From the NCBI RefSeq assembly GCF_030623445.1, contig NZ_CP130613.1, forward strand, positions 806,001-870,000: a stretch of DNA of 64,000 nt. Reading direction: 5' to 3'. Position numbers and translations under genes: made by a program. Positions 35,983 to 45,135 of the stretch are shown piece by piece. Numbering within the stretch: position 1 is the stretch's first letter; every line of letters begins with the position of its first letter. The DNA comes from Pseudogemmatithrix spongiicola. GTDB taxonomy: Bacteria; Gemmatimonadota; Gemmatimonadetes; Gemmatimonadales; Gemmatimonadaceae. The notes beneath the pieces were generated by a model. That model had not been told where the DNA came from, searched no databases, and saw nothing but the letters and a program-made list of their open reading frames with translations.

Positions 35983-38900
35983 ATGCCGACCTCCGCTGAC
36001 CTGCCCGTGCACCTGAAGTCGTTCGGGGCACCTCAACTCGAGCGACTCGAGGACGGGGTGGCGCACGCTGTCCTCCGCGGCGGCAAACCCCTCGCCCTGC
36101 TGATCTACCTCAGCACCCTCGACGGCCGCCCCGACACCCGCGAACATCTCGCCGACCTCCTCTGGGGCGACGAATCCCCGGACCGCTCCCGCGCCTCGCT
36201 CCGCCAAGCCGTCTACGCGCTCAAGCAAGCCCTCGGCGACGAGATCCTCCGTAGCGACCGCGAGTTCCTCTCCGTCGACATCGAGCGGCTGCCCAGCGAC
36301 CGCCACGCCTTCCTCGCCGCCTCGCGTCGCAGCGACTTCGACGCGATGCTCGCCGCCTACGGCGGTGCCTTCTGCGACGGGCTGCCGATCGGCGGCGCGG
36401 TGGAGTTCGAACGCTGGATGCGCGCCGAGCGGCTGCGCCTGGAACGGCTCTTGTTGGATCAAGCCGCTGGTGTCATCCCGGCGCGACTGGCGGCCGGCGA
36501 GAGCGAGGCCGCGCTGCACGTCGCGCGCGAGCTGGATCGCCTGTTCCCCGACCGTTCCGAAGTCGTCGTGCAGCTCTTCGACGCGCTGGTCTCGACGGGC
36601 AATCGCATGGAGGCCATCGAGCGCCTGAGCGCCCACGGCGCGCGACTGGCCTCGCAGGAGATGTCGCTGCCGCCGCCGCTGGCCGAGCGCATCGCGCGGG
36701 CGCGGCGTGCGGCGGCGGATCCGGCGCACGTGCCGGCGGGGCCGGCGATGGCGCTCGCGACGGTCGGCCAACAGCTCGTGGGCCGCGAGCCGTTGCTCGG
36801 TGAGCTCTCGCGCATGGCGGAGAAGTCGCGCGCGGGCGCGGTGCAGCGCGTGCTGCTCTACGGGCCCGCGGGCGTGGGCAAGACGCGCGTGCTCGACGAG
36901 CTGGAGGCACGCCTGCGGCTGCGCGGCGCCCGCGTGGTGCGCGTGAGCGTGCAGCCGGCCATGCAGGACGTGCGCTTCGCCGCGCTGGTGGACCTGGTGC
37001 GCGCGCTGTGCGCGCTGCCGGGTGCCCTCGGCATCACGGAGCTCTCGGCGACGCAGCTCATCGGCATCGTGCCGGAACTGCGCGAGCGATTTCCCGGCGC
37101 GACGATCGCTCGTGCGGTGCGGAGCGACGCCGACCGCCGCCGCGCGCTGCAGGATGCGCTCGCCGACCTGCTGGCGTCGGTGTCCGAGGAACGTCTGGTC
37201 GTCGTGATGGTCGACAACCTGCACCACGCGGACGAGGAATCGCTGCTGGTGATCGGCGGGACACGGCCCATCGCCACCAGCCGCCTGCTGCAGCTGTGGA
37301 CCTCGCGCAACTCGACGGACACCGCGGTGGGCACCGACCTCAGCGTGATCGAGGTCTTGCCCTTCGGCGTCGACGATATCCGCGCGCTGCTCTCGGCGGT
37401 GGCCACGCTGCCGGAGATTCCCTGGGCGGACGACCTCGTGGTCGCCCTCGAACGGCGCTCGCGCGGCGTGCCGCAGCTCGTGCTCGCCATGGTGCGCTCG
37501 CTCGGCGCGGCGCGCCTGCTGCACGTCGAGCGAGGGGCGTGGACCAGCGATCGGCCCGACGCACTGCTGGCGATGGCCAACGAGACGGCGGGCACGACGG
37601 CGCTCGTCGCGGGGCTCGACCCGTTGGCGCGCCTCTCGCTCGAGGTGCTCGCCACCTGGGGACGTCCGCTGGAGGAGCGCGATTTCATCGGGACCATGCA
37701 GAGTCGCACGGCGCCTCCCACGGAGGACGCCCTGCGCCAAGCGCTGCGTCATCTCGAAGGACTGGGGCTCGCGCAGTCCCGCGACCTCACCTGGGCCCTG
37801 GCGCACGATACCATCGCCGATGAGTTGCGCAGTGTGCCGGCGCCGGTGGCGGCGGAATCGCCGGCGGAGCTGCTGTTCCGCTACTGGCGGAGCGCCGAGC
37901 GACTCACCGTGGCGGTGCTGGGCCAACTCGCCCTGATCGCCGGGCGTGATGAATCGTCGGCGATGGCGGTGCGGTTGGGGCGCGCGGCGCTGGAAGCCCC
38001 GAAGGTGCGCGAGTCGGGACTGCGCGGCCGCGCCTTGGGGCGCCGCCTCGCGCGCATGTGTGGCCGGCCGGAGTGGGAAGGGCGCATCCTCCGAGGGTTC
38101 GGCTTCTGGGGACGCCAATCGGAGCGCGCACGCGTGCTCGCGACGGTTGGTGGCATGCTCCTGTTGGGCGCTGTCTCGTGGCTCGCGTTGCGGCTGCAGC
38201 CGCGCGTGGTCGTGCTGACGCCGCCGATGGCGGAATCGGGCATCAAGATCGCGATGCCGCTCGAGGTACAGCCGCGCGTGCGCGTTGAAGACGGATTCGG
38301 ACGACCCTGGCGTACGCCACTTGCCGTCGCGGTGCGCACGGATGCGGGGCGGCTTTTTGGCGATACCATACGGACCACACGGGACGGCACGGCGCAGTTC
38401 GAGCGTCTGGCCTTGCAGCTCGACGCAGTCGAGGCGTCGGAGCCGGCGCGCCAAGTGCATCTGCTCGTGACCGGGCCGTGGTTCGTCCGCGCCGCGCGGG
38501 CGCCCATGACCGGTGTGTTCACCGGGACGGTCGGCGATGACTTCCGGATCACCAAGCTGGAGGTGAACCGCGTGCCGGTCGGCGACTCGTTGATCGTGGA
38601 CGTCGCGGCGGGGGATTCGCTGCTGGTGGATCTGACCTTTCAGTACACCACCGTGCGCGCGACGGCGAACTACCTCGTCGGGGCGGCGGCGACATGGGAG
38701 CCTCGCGAGGACGCCTCGATCCGCCTCGCTGGACTGCCGCGGCCCGTGCACGAGGCGTGGCGCCACGTCACGTTCAGCCTGCGTGCCCCGTCGGCGCCGG
38801 GCAATCACTACGTCGTGGTGCTGTTCGGCTTGGACGACACCGTCGAGCACATGTTCGCGAGTACGAACTGGATGTTCGGCGCGCCGCGCTGGAATGACGG

Positions 38901-39117
38901 CGATGACATCCAGGACCAACCGCCGCAGTTCTACGAGGAGCTACGCCTCCTCGGGCGCGCGAAGGTGGGCCACACCATGCGCGGGCGGCTACGCACACGC
39001 CAGGCGGATGTGCGCGTCGGCGACTCGGTGAACGTGACGGTCAGCCCGTCGCGTGAAGAGGGGTGGGAATGGGCCATCGGGCGTGCCATCCACGTTCGCG
39101 TGCGCCCCGTGCGCTGA
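35983..39117 (+). CDS. Membrane-anchored SARP/BTAD-AAA regulator (AfsR-like)
   Basis: The 1044-residue protein has, in order, a winged-helix DNA-binding region (about 10-95, HLADLLWGDESPDRSRASLR), a bacterial transcription-activator helical domain (105-240), an AAA/STAND-type ATPase with Walker A GPAGVGKT at 294-301, a helical C-terminal ATPase half, one membrane helix (about 718-738, VGGMLLLGAVSWLALRL) and then about 300 residues that would lie outside the cytoplasm, rich in beta strands (LLVDLTFQYTTVRATANYLV). AfsR-like proteins activate genes on phosphorylation or nucleotide binding. The membrane helix and outer domain are unusual and resemble the CadC/ToxR layout. It follows the caspase cluster and may sense envelope state to control it. 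Confidence 0.85.
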   Translation: MPTSADLPVHLKSFGAPQLERLEDGVAHAVLRGGKPLALLIYLSTLDGRPDTREHLADLLWGDESPDRSRASLRQAVYALKQALGDEILRSDREFLSVDIERLPSDRHAFLAASRRSDFDAMLAAYGGAFCDGLPIGGAVEFERWMRAERLRLERLLLDQAAGVIPARLAAGESEAALHVARELDRLFPDRSEVVVQLFDALVSTGNRMEAIERLSAHGARLASQEMSLPPPLAERIARARRAAADPAHVPAGPAMALATVGQQLVGREPLLGELSRMAEKSRAGAVQRVLLYGPAGVGKTRVLDELEARLRLRGARVVRVSVQPAMQDVRFAALVDLVRALCALPGALGITELSATQLIGIVPELRERFPGATIARAVRSDADRRRALQDALADLLASVSEERLVVVMVDNLHHADEESLLVIGGTRPIATSRLLQLWTSRNSTDTAVGTDLSVIEVLPFGVDDIRALLSAVATLPEIPWADDLVVALERRSRGVPQLVLAMVRSLGAARLLHVERGAWTSDRPDALLAMANETAGTTALVAGLDPLARLSLEVLATWGRPLEERDFIGTMQSRTAPPTEDALRQALRHLEGLGLAQSRDLTWALAHDTIADELRSVPAPVAAESPAELLFRYWRSAERLTVAVLGQLALIAGRDESSAMAVRLGRAALEAPKVRESGLRGRALGRRLARMCGRPEWEGRILRGFGFWGRQSERARVLATVGGMLLLGAVSWLALRLQPRVVVLTPPMAESGIKIAMPLEVQPRVRVEDGFGRPWRTPLAVAVRTDAGRLFGDTIRTTRDGTAQFERLALQLDAVEASEPARQVHLLVTGPWFVRAARAPMTGVFTGTVGDDFRITKLEVNRVPVGDSLIVDVAAGDSLLVDLTFQYTTVRATANYLVGAAATWEPREDASIRLAGLPRPVHEAWRHVTFSLRAPSAPGNHYVVVLFGLDDTVEHMFASTNWMFGAPRWNDGDDIQDQPPQFYEELRLLGRAKVGHTMRGRLRTRQADVRVGDSVNVTVSPSREEGWEWAIGRAIHVRVRPVR

Positions 39118-39132
39118 GCGGCCGCTCGGCGC

Positions 39133-39891
39133 CTACCAGGTCGGCTCAGGAATGGCGCGCGTCGCTGGCCGCCCGAAGCGGTAGCCCTGGAAAAGCCGCA
39201 CGCCCATGTCGCGCAGCACGGCAACCTCGTCGTCCGTCTCCACGCCCTCGGCGATCACCGTGATGTCGAGTGACGCGCAGGTCTGCAGCGTGCCCGCGAT
39301 GATCGCGCGGCGCGTGCGGTCCTGGTGGATGTTGCGGATCAAGGCCATGTCGAGCTTGATGAGGTCGGGCTCGAAATCCGCCAGCAGGGCAAGGCCCGCG
39401 TAGCCGGCCCCGAAGTCGTCGATGGCGGTCTTGAAGCCCTTCCGCTTGTACTCGGCGAAGATGCCCTTGAGATGCGCCCGGTCGCCGATGGGTTCGGCTT
39501 CGTTGACCTCGAAGATGATCTGCGAGGTGGGGAAGCCGAGTTCGGCGGCGGCCTCGAGTGTGACGCGGATGCAGGTCTCGGGGCGGTACACCGCGTTCGG
39601 CAGGAAGTTGATCGAGACCGGCGTCGACAGCTGCAGCTCGGCGGCGACGCTGATCGCCGCCACGCGCGCGGCTTGGTCGAAGCGATAGCGATTGTGGTCG
39701 TTGACCTTCGCCAGCACGTCCGCGGCGCCCTCGCCGTGGAGGCCCCGCACGAGCGCCTCGTGCGCGAAGACCGTCTTGGCCTCCACGTCCACGATGGGCT
39801 GGAAGGCCATGGTGATGGCGAAGTCGAGGCCTGCGCCGTCTCGGCAGGCGCGGCAGCTCAGGGCGGGCGGAGGGGAGGGCAGGGCGGGCAC
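39133..39891 (-). CDS. EAL-domain cyclic-di-GMP phosphodiesterase
   Basis: EAL proteins break cyclic-di-GMP to pGpG. The 252 residues are almost one EAL domain: the motif EAL is at 45-47 in AHEALVRG, with [15 protein letters not shown], the loop [19 protein letters not shown] and [11 protein letters not shown]. All main metal-binding residues appear present, so activity is expected. No GGDEF or sensor domain is attached; the first 25 residues include a short CRAC segment. The start is GTG. A GATACT element ends six bases upstream, predicting a leaderless message. It is divergent from glyS. Confidence 0.9.
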   Translation of the reverse strand: MPALPSPPPALSCRACRDGAGLDFAITMAFQPIVDVEAKTVFAHEALVRGLHGEGAADVLAKVNDHNRYRFDQAARVAAISVAAELQLSTPVSINFLPNAVYRPETCIRVTLEAAAELGFPTSQIIFEVNEAEPIGDRAHLKGIFAEYKRKGFKTAIDDFGAGYAGLALLADFEPDLIKLDMALIRNIHQDRTRRAIIAGTLQTCASLDITVIAEGVETDDEVAVLRDMGVRLFQGYRFGRPATRAIPEPTW

Positions 39892-39897
39892 AGGGGA

Positions 39898-39903
39898 AGT
39901 ATC
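39898..39903 (-). promoter_or_regulatory. Candidate -10 element of the EAL gene, leaderless
   Basis: GATACT on the minus strand ends six bases before the GTG at 39891, so transcription would begin at the start codon. No -35 match was seen. The same six-base distance occurs for trpS, corA and the kinase gene. Confidence 0.45.
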
Positions 39904-40017
39904 GGCAGCACGCCGCGATGGTGCCAGATGGCGCGTGGCTCGGACCCCGGGCCGATACGCTGCGCGTTAGATTTCGGCTGGTCGCCCGCTCTCCCACGCC
40001 CGACTTTTCGCTCTCGT

Positions 40018-41391
40018 ATGCGTCCCGACGTCCTCGAAACGCTCGTCTCGCTGGCCAAGCGCCGCGGCTTCATCTTCCAGTCCTCCGAGATCTACGGCGG
40101 CACGGGCTCGGTGTGGGATTATGGCCCGCTCGGCGTCGAGCTCAAGAACAACGTGAAGGCGCGCTGGTGGAATGCGATGGTGCGTGAGCGCGATGACGTC
40201 GAGGGCCTCGACGCCGCGATCCTCATGCACCCGAAGGTCTGGGAAGCGTCCGGTCACGTGAGCGGCTTCTCCGACCCGCTGGTGGACTGCAAGGCCTGCA
40301 AGGCGCGCTTTCGCGCCGACAAGCTCGCCGATGCCCAGTGCCCGCGGAAGCCGAGCAAGAAGCCGGGCGAGCACACGGATTGTCAGCTCACGGAGCCCCG
40401 GCAGTTCAACCTGATGTTCAAGACGTTCATGGGCCCCGTCGAGGACTCGGCGGCCGTCGTGTACCTGCGTCCCGAGACGGCGCAGGGCATCTTCGTGAAC
40501 TTCCTGAATGTGCAGCAGGCGACGCGGCAGAAGGTGCCCTTCGGCATCGCGCAGATCGGCAAGGCGTTCCGCAACGAGATCACGCCGGGCAACTTCACGT
40601 TCCGCACGCGCGAGTTCGAGCAGATGGAGATGCAGTTCTTCGTCGAGCCGGGCACGGACATGGAGCACTTCGAGCGCTGGAAGCAGGCGCGCCTCGATTG
40701 GCACCTGGCGCTGGGCCTCGACCGCGACCGCCTCGAGTTCCACCAGCACGGCGAGAAGGAGCTGGCGCACTACGCGCGTGCGGCCTTCGACATCAACTTC
40801 GACTTCGGCGGCTCGCTGGGCTTCCAGGAGATCGAGGGCGTGCACAACCGCAGCGACTTCGACCTCACGCAGCACCAGCAGTTCTCCACGAAGAAGCTCG
40901 AGTACGTCGATCAGGCGGCGAACAAGCGGTATGTGCCGTACGTGATCGAGACGTCGGTGGGCGCGGACCGCGTGACGCTGGCCATCATGGTGAACGCGCT
41001 GCGCGAAGAGGCCGTCCCCGGCGAGCAGGAAGGACGCACGGTGATGGGCTTCCACCCGGCGCTGGCGCCCATCAAGGCCGGCGTCTTCCCGCTGACCAAG
41101 AAGGACGGCCAGCCGGAGATGGCGGAGAGGCTCGCCGCGGCGCTGCGCAAGAAGTTCAACGTGTTCTACGACGAGGCGGGCGCCATCGGGCGTCGCTATC
41201 GCCGGCAGGACGAGGCAGGCACGCCGTTCGGCATCACCATCGACGGGGACTCCACCGCGAACAACGACGTGACGATCCGCTTCCGCGACAACATGGGGCA
41301 GATCCGCGTCGGGGCGGACAAGGTCGTGGAAGTGATCGCGAAGTATCTCGAGGCCGATCACAAGACGGCCGACTCGGCATTGGTCGGCTGA
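40018..41391 (+). CDS. glyS: Glycyl-tRNA synthetase (single-chain alpha2 type)
   Basis: This class II synthetase charges tRNA-Gly. The ATG at 40018 gives [20 protein letters not shown] and a protein of 457 residues. Motifs of the archaeal/eukaryal-like dimeric form are visible: [48 protein letters not shown] and the class II motif 3 [15 protein letters not shown] Cys cluster ([15 protein letters not shown]) may bind zinc. Longer upstream in-frame starts fall inside the divergent EAL gene. It opens a small operon with the M3-like peptidase 10 bases later. Confidence 0.95.
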   Translation: MRPDVLETLVSLAKRRGFIFQSSEIYGGTGSVWDYGPLGVELKNNVKARWWNAMVRERDDVEGLDAAILMHPKVWEASGHVSGFSDPLVDCKACKARFRADKLADAQCPRKPSKKPGEHTDCQLTEPRQFNLMFKTFMGPVEDSAAVVYLRPETAQGIFVNFLNVQQATRQKVPFGIAQIGKAFRNEITPGNFTFRTREFEQMEMQFFVEPGTDMEHFERWKQARLDWHLALGLDRDRLEFHQHGEKELAHYARAAFDINFDFGGSLGFQEIEGVHNRSDFDLTQHQQFSTKKLEYVDQAANKRYVPYVIETSVGADRVTLAIMVNALREEAVPGEQEGRTVMGFHPALAPIKAGVFPLTKKDGQPEMAERLAAALRKKFNVFYDEAGAIGRRYRRQDEAGTPFGITIDGDSTANNDVTIRFRDNMGQIRVGADKVVEVIAKYLEADHKTADSALVG

Positions 41392-41401
41392 GGCAGGCCG
41401 C

Positions 41402-42928
41402 ATGTCCGCCAGCGACGCCAGTCCGCTCGACGCGCTGCGTGCGCGCGGCGAGGCCTTCCTCGAGGCCATCTCCGCGGAGTATCACGCGGCGTACGCCGGC
41501 CTCAAGGCCGCGCCGCAGATCCAGCCGATCTATGCCGCACACGCGGCGGCCTACGGTGACGAGGCGTTTGCGCAGGCGCTCGAGTTGCTGCGCGGCTCCG
41601 CCGAAGGGAGCGAAGACCGTCGCTCGGCGCGCCTGCTCGTGGACTGGCTGCTCGAATCGCGCGTCGGGCGCGAACTCGCCGCGCTCGACGAACGCGAGAT
41701 CGCCTGGGAGAACGCCGCCGTCGTGTCGTTACCCGATGGCACGCAGGAGCCGTACCAGCGCGTGCCGATCACGCTGGGCAACACGCGCGACGCGAAGGCG
41801 AGGCACACGCTCGACGATGCGCGCGCCAAGCTCGTCCTGGCCGAGCTCGCGCCGATGCGGCAAGAAAAGCTCGAGCGCGAGCACGAGGTCGTGTCAAAGC
41901 TCGGCATCGCCGGCAGCTACAATGCGACCTGGGAGACCCTGAGCGGCATCTCTCTCGCCGCGCTGCGTGCCGAGTGCGAAGCCTTCCTGCGTGGCACCCA
42001 GCACGTGTGGGACGACGTCTTCCCCGAGTTCCTGAAGAAGGGACTCGGCATCACGCCCGACGAGGCGACGCGCGCCGACGTGGCCGCGCTGATGCGCGCG
42101 CCCGAGTTCGATGCCTATTTCACCGCGGAGGCAATGGAGCGCCAGGTGCGCCGCCAGGTGACGGAGATGGGCATCTCGCCGGACGCCGAGGGCCGCGTGC
42201 GCTACGACACCGGCGAACGCGAAGGCAAGCGGCCGCGGGCCTTCTGCGCGCCGGTGCGCATCCCCGACGTGGTGCATCTCGTGCTGCGCCCGCACGGCGG
42301 CCAGAACGACTGGATGACGCTGCTCCACGAGCTGGGCCATGCGCTGCACTTCGCCAACATGCACCGCACGCTGCCCTTCGAGTTCCGCTGGCTCGGCGAC
42401 AATTCCGTGACCGAAGGCTACGCGATGCTCTTCGATCACCGGCTCAAGGACCGCGGCTGGCTCGCGCGCTACTCGGGGCTCGACAAGAAGGCGATGCCGG
42501 CGTTCCTCCGCTACATGGGCTTCGAGGAGCTGCACTTCGTCCGGCGCTACTGCGCGAAGCTCATTTACGAGACGGAGCTCCACAGCGGCGCGGTTGCGTG
42601 GTCGGCGCTGCCGGACCTGTATGTCGAGACGCTGACCAAGGCGACGGGGTTCCGCTACCAGCGCAGCGATGCGTTCGTGGATGTGGATGCCCGCTACTAT
42701 GCTGCGCGCTACCTGCGCGCGTGGCAGCTGCAGGCCTTGCTCGATGAATCGCTGCGCGAGCGCTTCGACGACGACTGGTGGCGCAATCCGCGCTGCGGAC
42801 CGTGGATGGTCGAGGAGCTCTTCGCGCACGGGCAGCGCGAGCTGGCGCACGAGCAGGCGGAGCGGGTGGCGGGGAAGAGGCTGTCCTTTGCGCCGGTCAT
42901 TGCCGGCATCGAACGCATGCTGGGCTGA
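41402..42928 (+). CDS. M3-family-like zinc metallopeptidase
   Basis: The 508-residue protein carries the zinc motif HELGH at 309-313 with the third ligand Glu338 in TEGYAMLFD, a pattern of M3 oligopeptidases (thimet, PepF). The preceding helical half (about 1-290) is typical of this fold. FMRWLGDNSVTEG-like FRWLGDNSVTEG and RYLRAWQLQALLDE support the family. No signal peptide is seen, so it probably degrades peptides in the cytoplasm. It lies 10 bases after glyS and three bases before the aminotransferase gene. Confidence 0.87.
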   Translation: MSASDASPLDALRARGEAFLEAISAEYHAAYAGLKAAPQIQPIYAAHAAAYGDEAFAQALELLRGSAEGSEDRRSARLLVDWLLESRVGRELAALDEREIAWENAAVVSLPDGTQEPYQRVPITLGNTRDAKARHTLDDARAKLVLAELAPMRQEKLEREHEVVSKLGIAGSYNATWETLSGISLAALRAECEAFLRGTQHVWDDVFPEFLKKGLGITPDEATRADVAALMRAPEFDAYFTAEAMERQVRRQVTEMGISPDAEGRVRYDTGEREGKRPRAFCAPVRIPDVVHLVLRPHGGQNDWMTLLHELGHALHFANMHRTLPFEFRWLGDNSVTEGYAMLFDHRLKDRGWLARYSGLDKKAMPAFLRYMGFEELHFVRRYCAKLIYETELHSGAVAWSALPDLYVETLTKATGFRYQRSDAFVDVDARYYAARYLRAWQLQALLDESLRERFDDDWWRNPRCGPWMVEELFAHGQRELAHEQAERVAGKRLSFAPVIAGIERMLG

Positions 42929-42931
42929 GCC

Positions 42932-43777
42932 ATGGCGACGGTGTACCTGAACGGCAAGTTCGTCCCGAAGGGCGAAGCGATGATTTCGGTGGAGGATCGC
43001 GGGTTCGTCTTCGGCGATGGCATCTACGAGGTGGTGCGTGCCATCGGCGGCCGACTCTTCGAGTGGCCGGCGCACGCCGAGCGCCTCGCCTATGGGCTGC
43101 GCGAGTTGCGCATCGATGCGACGGGCACGGACGCGCTTGGCGACGTCTGCCTGCAGTTGCTGCGCGACAATGCGCTCACCGAGGGCGAGGCCACGCTGTA
43201 CCTCCAGGTGAGCCGCGGCGCCGCGCCGCGCACGCACTACTTCCCGCCCGCGGGCACCGCGAACACGGTCTATGCCTCGGCGTCGCGCTTCGTACCGAAC
43301 ATGGAGATGCGCAACAAAGGCGTGAAGGCGATCACGTATCCCGACCAGCGCTGGGCCCGCTGCGACATCAAGACCGTGAACCTGCTCGGGCCCGTGCTGG
43401 CGCGACAGGCCGCGGTGGAGCAGGGCGCGTACGAGGCGATCCTGCACCGCGATGGCATGGTCACGGAAGGTGCCGCGACCACCTGCTTCGCGGTGATCGA
43501 TGGCGTGCTGCGCACCACGCCGCTCTCGAACTACCTGCTGCCGTCCATCACCCGCGCGGTGTTGATGGAGATCATCCGCGGAGCGGGGATCCGCTGCGAG
43601 GAGCGTGCATACACCCTGATGGACCTGCGGAAGGCAAGCGAGATCTTCGTCTGCGGCACGACGACGGACGTGCAACCGGTCGTGACGCTCGATGGGCAGC
43701 CGGTGGGCGATGGAGCGCCGGGACCGACGACGGTGGCGATCCGCGAGCTGTTTGCCAAGCGGCTATACGGCCGCTGA
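42932..43777 (+). CDS. dat: D-amino-acid aminotransferase (class IV)
   Basis: This PLP enzyme moves amino groups between D-amino acids and keto acids and can supply D-Glu or D-Ala for peptidoglycan. The 281 residues show EDRGFVFGDGIYEVVR, the PLP lysine in CDIKTVNLL (Lys147), and the cofactor segment VTEGAATTCFAV with Glu near 178. YFPPAGTANTVYASA is a family-typical middle part. The branched-chain aminotransferase group is the nearest alternative. It is coupled to the peptidase gene by a three-base gap. Confidence 0.88.
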   Translation: MATVYLNGKFVPKGEAMISVEDRGFVFGDGIYEVVRAIGGRLFEWPAHAERLAYGLRELRIDATGTDALGDVCLQLLRDNALTEGEATLYLQVSRGAAPRTHYFPPAGTANTVYASASRFVPNMEMRNKGVKAITYPDQRWARCDIKTVNLLGPVLARQAAVEQGAYEAILHRDGMVTEGAATTCFAVIDGVLRTTPLSNYLLPSITRAVLMEIIRGAGIRCEERAYTLMDLRKASEIFVCGTTTDVQPVVTLDGQPVGDGAPGPTTVAIRELFAKRLYGR

Positions 43778-43817
43778 GCCGCATGGTATCCACGGCGTTC
43801 CGACCGCTGGGCGATTG

Positions 43818-44462
43818 ATGCCCCGCCGCAAGCGCTGGCAACTCCCCGACGCGCCGCCCACGCCGGCGGCCGAGGACTCGACGGGTCGCGTCTTGGCGGA
43901 GATCGCCCACGCCGTCCTCAACGCCAACGACGCCCGCGACGCGTACCAGTTCGCGCTGGATCGCGCCTGCCCGGCCGTCGGGGCGGCGCTCGGGGCGGTG
44001 TTCCTCCTGGAGGGGGCCGCCGAGGTCATGCGCCCCGTGGCCGCGCACAATTGGCCTGATCGCTGGCGCCGCTGGCTGGGGGAGATGCGTGTGCGTGTCG
44101 GCTTCGGGCCGGCCGGCGAGGCGGCCGCCGAGCGCCGCCTCATCGAGGTCGGCGACGTGTTCGCCGACCCCGCGCTCGAGGACTGGCAGGACGTGGCGCG
44201 CGAACTCGGCTTCCACGGCATCGTCTCCGTGCCCCTCGCCGGCCCGGCTGGCCTCGCCGGAGCGGCCAGCTTCTACTTCGCGACGCCTGGGGCGCAGCGC
44301 CCGGGGACGAAGGCCATGCTCCGCGTCGTCGGCGACCTCCTGGCCACGGCCCACGAGTTGGAGAGGCTCCGACGCCAGTTGCGGCTCGCCGAGGCCGCGC
44401 TCGAGGACGAACGCTCCGCGGTGGCGCCGCGTAGAGGGGACAGCGAAGCAACCGACGTGTAG
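43818..44462 (+). CDS. GAF-domain protein
   Basis: The 214-residue protein is mostly one GAF domain: TGRVLAEIAHAVLNANDARD, AVFLLEGAAEVMRPVAAHNW, RRLIEVGDVFADPALEDW and HGIVSVPLAGPAGLAGAASF. GAF domains bind small molecules or sense redox/light. The C-terminal helix (ELERLRRQLRLAEAAL) is a likely coiled coil. No output domain is attached. The ATG at 43818 is used; there is an in-frame start at 43692 inside the aminotransferase gene. Ligand and partner are unknown. Confidence 0.8.
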   Translation: MPRRKRWQLPDAPPTPAAEDSTGRVLAEIAHAVLNANDARDAYQFALDRACPAVGAALGAVFLLEGAAEVMRPVAAHNWPDRWRRWLGEMRVRVGFGPAGEAAAERRLIEVGDVFADPALEDWQDVARELGFHGIVSVPLAGPAGLAGAASFYFATPGAQRPGTKAMLRVVGDLLATAHELERLRRQLRLAEAALEDERSAVAPRRGDSEATDV

Positions 44463-44487
44463 ATTTGAGGTGTCTCATCGGCACCTC
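44460..44487 (+). promoter_or_regulatory. TAGATT element and leader hairpin before the MoxR cluster
   Basis: TAGATT (44460-44465) overlaps the GAF stop and resembles other -10 elements in the window. A six-base-pair hairpin (gaggtg 44467-44472 with cacctc 44482-44487) follows. The remaining leader to 44557 is unremarkable apart from an aggag at 44490-44494. No -35 was found. Confidence 0.35.
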
Positions 44488-44557
44488 TCAGGAGAACCCC
44501 CCAACGTGTCTCGTCATCAGCAGTCCGGCCGCACGCTGGCAGCAGCAGCGCACCGCC

Positions 44558-44815
44558 ATGCCCGCCGCCGACGTCCTCGCGCATGCGCGCGACTTCTTTG
44601 CCCGACGCTCCGGCATCTACGCCGCGTTCCTCGAGAAGCAGGGCCCGAACTGGATGAGCCTGCGCGGCCAGGGCGGCGAGGAGATCGTCATCGCCGCCAC
44701 CGAAGAGGCCGGCGGCACCGCCGTGAGCGCGTCGAGCTACATGTTCGACGCCCAAGTGGCCCAGTTCCTCTCGACCCTGCCGCCGGCCGTCGAGACGGCC
44801 GGGTCCGTCGCGTGA
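44558..44815 (+). CDS. Small protein of unknown function
   Basis: This 85-residue protein is not recognised. The ATG at 44558 gives a compact, mostly helical N-terminus (ADVLAHARDFFARRSGIYAA) and a C-terminal part with GQGGEEIVIAATEE and FDAQVAQFLSTLPPA. There are no Cys, no membrane segment and no signal. Its stop overlaps the start of the ubiquitin-fold gene (GTGA), so the two are coupled; the pair may act together with MoxR. Confidence 0.6.
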   Translation: MPAADVLAHARDFFARRSGIYAAFLEKQGPNWMSLRGQGGEEIVIAATEEAGGTAVSASSYMFDAQVAQFLSTLPPAVETAGSVA

Positions 44816-45135
44816 GCGCCGCCGTCAACATGCTGCGTGCACGCCCCGGCGTGCTCGCGCTCGGCGCCGAGGCCCCGAATGCCATCACCGTGCGCGTGCA
44901 GATGCCCGAACTCTGGGACACGCTGGCCGTGCGCTGCGCGCCGGACACCTCCGTGCTCGCGCTCAAGCAGGCCGCGCTCGACGCCTTCCTGCCCGTGCAC
45001 CAGCCGACCGTGGACTTCGTGATGAAGTTGCGCGGCTTCGAGGTACTCGATGAGTCGCAGCCGCTCGATGTGGCCGGCGCACGCGATGGCTCCACGTTCC
45101 TGCTCACCTACCGCCATCGGCGGCCGGTCCGCTGA
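44812..45135 (+). CDS. Ubiquitin-fold small protein
   Basis: The 107-residue protein shows a beta-grasp pattern much like ubiquitin: a strand-turn ITVRVQMPELWDTLAVRC, the helix with PDTSVLALKQAALDAF, and the end MKLRGFEVLDESQPLDVAG followed by DGSTFLLTYRHRRPVR. The C-terminus lacks a Gly-Gly, so conjugation like ubiquitin is not suggested. The GTG at 44812 overlaps the upstream stop. It lies directly before the MoxR gene, whose probable CTG start overlaps its stop. It might be an adaptor for the AAA ATPase; this is inference from fold and position only. Confidence 0.72.
   Translation: MSAAVNMLRARPGVLALGAEAPNAITVRVQMPELWDTLAVRCAPDTSVLALKQAALDAFLPVHQPTVDFVMKLRGFEVLDESQPLDVAGARDGSTFLLTYRHRRPVR

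Noticed and set aside
35893-38919. 1008-residue minus-strand frame opposite the SARP-AAA gene
   Set aside because: The plus-strand frame has Walker A, DNA-binding and membrane segments in order; the minus frame has none.
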